Shown here: positions 60,901-64,000 of the stretch, piece by piece
How positions within the stretch are numbered: position 1 is the stretch's first letter
How the letters are laid out: each line of letters opens with the position of its first letter
Source: Gaiella sp038230035
Lineage (GTDB): Bacteria > Actinomycetota > Thermoleophilia > Gaiellales > Gaiellaceae
Assembly (NCBI GenBank): GCA_038230035.1
Contig: JBBRNX010000007.1
Location: forward strand, 62,001 to 126,000
Length of the DNA: 64,000 nt
Reading direction: 5' to 3'
Notes under the pieces: generated by a model
The model's database searches: none
Told to the model about the DNA's origin: nothing
Seen by the model: the letters and a program-made list of their open reading frames with translations, nothing else
Position numbers and translations under genes: made by a program

Positions 60901-61488
60901 TTACCCGCCGACCTTCGCGCAGACGACAGCGATCTTCCACGTGGCAGTGCCAGCTGAGTTGTTGTAGACCGTGACGAACCAGCCTGTTGCGGCTGCCTGC
61001 GCGCCATCCGGCGTCAGGAATGTTCGGTTTCCGGCCACCTTCGGGTTGCTCGCCCGGAAGATCAGGAACGCGTCCCCGTCAGCACCTCCACCGGTTGCTT
61101 CGTAGCCGCTCGGGCAGTCGACCGACTGGATATCGGTGCCGCCTGATGCGACCGACTCCGTCTTCACCACTGTGAGCGTCTTGCCGAGCAGCTTCGACGT
61201 GTCGACAGGGCCTGCCGGCCCGGCGTCGCCCTTTGCGCCCTGTGGCCCCTGAGCCCCTGGCGGGCCGGCCGGCCCTCTGGGAATCTGGCCGCTCTTGAAA
61301 TCGACGGAGAAAAGCGAGCCGTTCTTGACCTTCGCGCCTGTCACGGCGTTGTTCTGAAGCTGCGCCGTGCCGACGCTGTTCGCGGGCAGCTTCGTCGCCG
61401 CATAGCCGGTTCCGGCCAGAGCGACGAGCAATGCGAGACACGCGACGACCATCGCGGGCGATGGCCGTCGCAGGCGAGTGCCTGCCAT
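60901..61488 (-). CDS. Secreted protein with a short collagen-like repeat
   Basis: A 195-residue exported protein with a signal peptide (about 1-30, ending TGYAA). An N-terminal segment NSVGTAQLQNNAVTGAKVKN precedes about eight Gly-X-Y triplets (GPAGPPGAQGPQGAKGDAGP), then a globular C-terminal domain with two cysteines. The Gly-X-Y stretch could trimerise. AGGAGG precedes the ATG. It is a cell-surface protein family common in this actinobacterial group (inference). Function unknown. Confidence 0.8.
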   Translation of the reverse strand: MAGTRLRRPSPAMVVACLALLVALAGTGYAATKLPANSVGTAQLQNNAVTGAKVKNGSLFSVDFKSGQIPRGPAGPPGAQGPQGAKGDAGPAGPVDTSKLLGKTLTVVKTESVASGGTDIQSVDCPSGYEATGGGADGDAFLIFRASNPKVAGNRTFLTPDGAQAAATGWFVTVYNNSAGTATWKIAVVCAKVGG

Positions 61489-61525
61489 TAGAGCCTCCTA
61501 GGTTGGTGGGCCGGACTCTAGATGG

Positions 61526-63082
61526 CTACATACGGAAGATGCCGAAGGTCGTCTCGGGAACCGGCGCGTTCGCTGCCGCTGCAAGCCCAAGTGCGAGCAC
61601 GCGGCGGGTATCGAGCGGGTCGATGACGCCGTCGTCCCAGAGTCGCGCCGTGGAGTAGTACGGGTTGCCCTCTGTCTCGTACGTCGCCTTGATCGCCTCG
61701 GGGTCGGCGTCTCCGACCATCGTCAGGACGGTCGCCGCCTGCTCGCCGCCCATCACCGAGATGCGCGCGTTCGGCCACATCCACAGCTGGCGCGGCGCAT
61801 ACGCGCGGCCGCACATCGCGTAGTTACCCGCGCCGAACGAGCCGCCGGTCACGACCGTGAACTTCGGCACCTCGGCGCAGGCGACGGCCATCACGAGCTT
61901 CGCCCCGTCGCGCGCGATGCCGCGCTCCTCGTACTCCTTGCCGACCATGAAGCCGGTGATGTTCTGCAGGAAGACGAGCGGGATGCGGCGCTTGCAGGCG
62001 AGCTCGACGAAGTGCGCGCCCTTCTGCGACGACTCGGCGAACAGGATGCCGCGGTTCGCGAGGATCCCGACGGGGTAGCCCTCGATCCGCCCGAAGCCGC
62101 AGACGAGCGTCTCGCCGTACAGCGCCTTGAACTCGTGGAAGTCCGAGCCGTCGACGAGCCGCGCGATGACCTCCAGCGGATCGAGCTCCGTCCGGTGATC
62201 CTCGGGGATCAGGCCGTATAGGTCAGATGGATCGACAGCCGGGGGCTCTGCCGGTGCGAGCTCCCACGGCGGCGGGGACGGGTCTCCGAGGTGGCGCACG
62301 ATCTGCCGCGCGAGCGCGAGCGCGTGCTCGTCGTTATCTGCTTGATGGTCGGCGACACCCGAGCGGCGGGTGTGGACGTCGGCGCCGCCGAGCTCCTCGG
62401 CCGTCACGTCCTGTCCGGTTGCGGCTTTCACGAGCGGCGGCCCGCCGATGAAGATCGTTCCGGTTCCTCGGACGATGACCGTCTCGTCAGACATCGCCGG
62501 CACATAGGCGCCGCCGGCCGTACACGATCCCATGACGACAGCGATTTGCGGGATCCCGGCCGCGGACAGCCGCGCCTGGTTGAAGAAGATCCGGCCGAAG
62601 TGGTCGCGGTCCGGGAACACGTCGGCCTGGAGCGGGAGGAACGCCCCACCCGAATCGACGAGGTAAATGCAAGGCAGGACGTTTTGCGCAGCAACCTCCT
62701 GGGCGCGGAGGTGCTTCTTCACCGTGAGCGGGAAGTACGAGCCACCCTTGACCGTCGCGTCGTTCGCGACGATCACGCACTGCCGTCCTTCGACGACGCC
62801 GATTCCCGTGACGATTCCCGCCGCCGGTGCGTCACCGTCGTACATCTCCCAGGCTGCGAGCGCGTTCAGCTCGAGGAACGCCGTGCCGGGATCGACGAGC
62901 CGGTCGATCCGCTCGCGAGCGCTCAGCTTGCCGCGGGAGCGGTGTCGTTCAAGCGCCTTCTCGCCACCGCCGCGTGCGACATGCGCCGTCCGTTCGCGCA
63001 ACTCGGAGACGAGCGACTCCATGTGGGCGCGTCGGAGGTCGAAGGTCTCGTCGCGGGCGACACGTGTCGGGAGCACCGTCAC
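61526..63082 (-). CDS. Acyl-CoA carboxylase carboxyltransferase subunit, methylcrotonoyl-CoA type
   Basis: A 518-residue crotonase-fold dimer of CT-N and CT-C domains. ADVFPDRDHFGRIFFNQA, MGSCTAGGAYVPAMSDE and GTIFIGGPPLVKAATGQDV are MCC beta signatures rather than PCC beta. With the biotin subunit at 55183 it would carboxylate 3-methylcrotonyl-CoA in leucine degradation. It has its own promoter-like hexamer and lies 4.7 kb from its presumed partner. GTG start. Confidence 0.9.
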   Translation of the reverse strand: MTVLPTRVARDETFDLRRAHMESLVSELRERTAHVARGGGEKALERHRSRGKLSARERIDRLVDPGTAFLELNALAAWEMYDGDAPAAGIVTGIGVVEGRQCVIVANDATVKGGSYFPLTVKKHLRAQEVAAQNVLPCIYLVDSGGAFLPLQADVFPDRDHFGRIFFNQARLSAAGIPQIAVVMGSCTAGGAYVPAMSDETVIVRGTGTIFIGGPPLVKAATGQDVTAEELGGADVHTRRSGVADHQADNDEHALALARQIVRHLGDPSPPPWELAPAEPPAVDPSDLYGLIPEDHRTELDPLEVIARLVDGSDFHEFKALYGETLVCGFGRIEGYPVGILANRGILFAESSQKGAHFVELACKRRIPLVFLQNITGFMVGKEYEERGIARDGAKLVMAVACAEVPKFTVVTGGSFGAGNYAMCGRAYAPRQLWMWPNARISVMGGEQAATVLTMVGDADPEAIKATYETEGNPYYSTARLWDDGVIDPLDTRRVLALGLAAAANAPVPETTFGIFRM

Positions 63083-63088
63083 GGCCCG

Positions 63089-63094
63089 AGCCTA
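63089..63094 (-). promoter_or_regulatory. Candidate -10 element TAGGCT (minus strand)
   Basis: On the minus strand TAGGCT plus six bases precedes the GTG at 63082. Confidence 0.42.
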
Positions 63095-63120
63095 TCGCGC
63101 GGTACCGTCCTCGTTGGCCG

Positions 63121-63492
63121 ATGGGGCGGAATGCGCGCAACGCGTTGGGCATCCTCGGCGATCTTGCGATCGCCGCGTTCGGGCTCGTGCTCCTCGCGCG
63201 CGGTTTGCTGTTCGCCGCAGCGTTGCCCTTCGTCGTCGCAGCGGTCGATCTGCTGAGCCGTCTCGGGCTCCTGCCGTTTGCACGTCGCGGGATGCTCACC
63301 GGACGTGAACGCGGCGACCTGCTCTGGGGCACGGTGCTCGCGCTGGTCGGAACCGCGATCCTGCTCGAGGAGCTTGTGGCTCTCGTGGACGGGCGGTGGG
63401 GCACGCGGCATGGGGTGGCCATCGCCCTCGGTGCGATCATGCTGTCGAGCTCGTTGGTCTTCTTCGTCCGGGTTGTTCGTTCGCGTCGGTAA
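63121..63492 (+). CDS. Small four-helix membrane protein, unknown
   Basis: A 123-residue protein with four hydrophobic segments (about 9-28, 30-50, 65-85, 97-117) and basic loops. No recognised family. It is divergent from the carboxyltransferase gene across 38 bases, and a TACCGT lies 12 bases before the ATG. Confidence 0.65.
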   Translation: MGRNARNALGILGDLAIAAFGLVLLARGLLFAAALPFVVAAVDLLSRLGLLPFARRGMLTGRERGDLLWGTVLALVGTAILLEELVALVDGRWGTRHGVAIALGAIMLSSSLVFFVRVVRSRR

Positions 63493-63505
63493 CTGGCGGC
63501 TACAG

Positions 63506-63519
63506 CCCTCGATCGAGGG
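63506..63519. repeat. Short palindrome CCCTCGATCGAGGG
   Basis: A perfect 14-base palindrome 13 bases after the stop of the 63121 gene. It is probably a weak terminator. It shares the CGATCG core with the pair at 3257-3286. Confidence 0.4.
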
Positions 63520-63574
63520 ATTCCAGGCCCGCAACCTGCTGCATACCCTCTGTTTGACAAGGGGGGTTCTGGGG

Positions 63575-63901
63575 ATGGAGCACAACAACTTCGACATCGT
63601 CGAGGTACCACGGCGCTGCTCGGCCTGCGGTCGCGACGCCGACTCGAGCGGGATGCGCCACGTCGGATGGGCGGTTCCCGTGGCGCTGACAGGCGATGCG
63701 CAGGCGTACTGCCTGGGCTGCGCGTCGGTGCTTCGCTTTCTGCCGTGGCTGGCCGAGTGCGCCGGCTGCGGGCGTGAGGTCGAGGACGAGAACGAGGCCG
63801 AGGAGAAGGGCTGGCGCTTCTTTCGCGACGGCGATCGCGAGCTGATGCCGATGTGCGCCGACTGCGCCGAGCTGGAAGTCCGCCGTCGCGCAACTGCCTG
63901 A
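63575..63901 (+). CDS. Cysteine-rich zinc-ribbon-like protein
   Basis: A 108-residue cytosolic protein with four CxxC pairs (CSAC, CLGC, CAGC, CADC), arranged as two zinc-ribbon-like units around a hydrophobic middle. No family recognised. GGGGGG at 63561-63566 could act as a ribosome-binding site, and TTGACA at 63554 is a possible -35, although no -10 fits before the ATG. A strong terminator follows. Confidence 0.65.
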   Translation: MEHNNFDIVEVPRRCSACGRDADSSGMRHVGWAVPVALTGDAQAYCLGCASVLRFLPWLAECAGCGREVEDENEAEEKGWRFFRDGDRELMPMCADCAELEVRRRATA

Positions 63902-63918
63902 CCGCTCCGGCTAGGTAG

Positions 63919-63947
63919 AAGGAACCCGCCTCGCGGGCGGGTTCCTT
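63919..63947 (+). terminator. Terminator after the zinc-ribbon gene
   Basis: AAGGAACCCGCC-TCGCG-GGCGGGTTCCTT, a perfect 12-bp stem followed by a pyrimidine-rich stretch. Confidence 0.75.
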
Positions 63948-64000
63948 CGTCTCTCCTGCGTTCTCTGGCTTCTCCTACGTTCCTTGGGCAGCAGGGGCGA

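Noticed and set aside
1..64000. CRISPR arrays, tRNA and rRNA genes, insertion sequences
   Set aside because: No regularly spaced direct repeats, no tRNA cloverleaf or rRNA-like tracts and no transposase or integrase motifs were seen on reading the window. A dedicated covariance-model search was not possible.

Overview
The window looks like chromosomal DNA of a high-GC actinobacterium. The best guess is the class Thermoleophilia (Gaiellales or Solirubrobacterales), but that is inference from gene content, not from a marker RNA. GTG and TTG starts are frequent, neighbouring genes often overlap by 1-4 bases, and at least 18 genes have a TANNNT hexamer 6-9 bases before the start codon with no Shine-Dalgarno, the pattern of leaderless transcription. 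I found no rRNA, tRNA, CRISPR array, transposase, integrase or phage module.

Layout. 1-0.5 kb: tail of an extracytoplasmic, possibly pilus-assembly protein. 0.9-6.8 kb: envelope genes, a NarL-type regulator, and a split B12-dependent acyl-CoA mutase (large subunit at 3317, B12 subunit at 6361) whose substrate-pocket residues match isobutyryl-CoA mutase. 6.9-10.4 kb: etfB-etfA and a FixC-type ETF:quinone oxidoreductase. 10.4-13.7 kb: minus-strand secreted protein, M48 protease and DUF4389 protein. 13.8-19.3 kb: threonine dehydratase, then a translation cluster (rpmE, DUF1385, two OsmC genes, prfA, prmC, tsaC). 19.4-28.6 kb: GntR regulator, a 23-residue ORF, a dimethylglycine/sarcosine dehydrogenase-GcvT fusion, a second etfB/etfA pair, a membrane Fe-S ETF oxidoreductase, glyA and upp. 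This forms one demethylation-to-C1 route. 28.6-30.5 kb: a WecA/TagO-type transferase and a frameshifted class III cyclase. 30.6-44.9 kb: F1Fo ATP synthase genes, split by a peptide ABC transporter cassette lying between atpG and atpD. 45-50 kb: MFS transporter, meaB, ACT-type threonine deaminase, MBL-rhodanese protein. 50-63 kb: branched-chain acyl-CoA genes (acyl-CoA dehydrogenase, biotin carboxylase/BCCP, methylglutaconyl-CoA hydratase-like, MCC-type carboxyltransferase), YcnI, an MFS exporter, a DapA-family enzyme coupled to proline dehydrogenase, a collagen-like protein and small membrane proteins.

Much of the metabolism converges on acyl-CoA and amine oxidation. Acyl-CoA and dimethylglycine dehydrogenases would reduce ETF. 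Two different quinone-linked ETF oxidoreductases return the electrons to the membrane, and the ATP synthase uses the resulting gradient. The acyl-CoA mutase with MeaB, and the two threonine deaminases, fit branched-chain and threonine carbon flow.

The intergenic DNA is rich in palindromes. Three families are each present twice (GCCTGTC-N4-GACAGGC, CCTTGTGTT-N5-AACACAAGG, GGCGAGGC-TT-GCCTCGCC), and one gap holds four consecutive hairpins. The most unusual protein-level observations are the mutase specificity residues, an ETF-QO lacking one Fe-S cysteine, the split atp locus, the cyclase frameshift, and two short ORFs that ordinary gene callers would miss.
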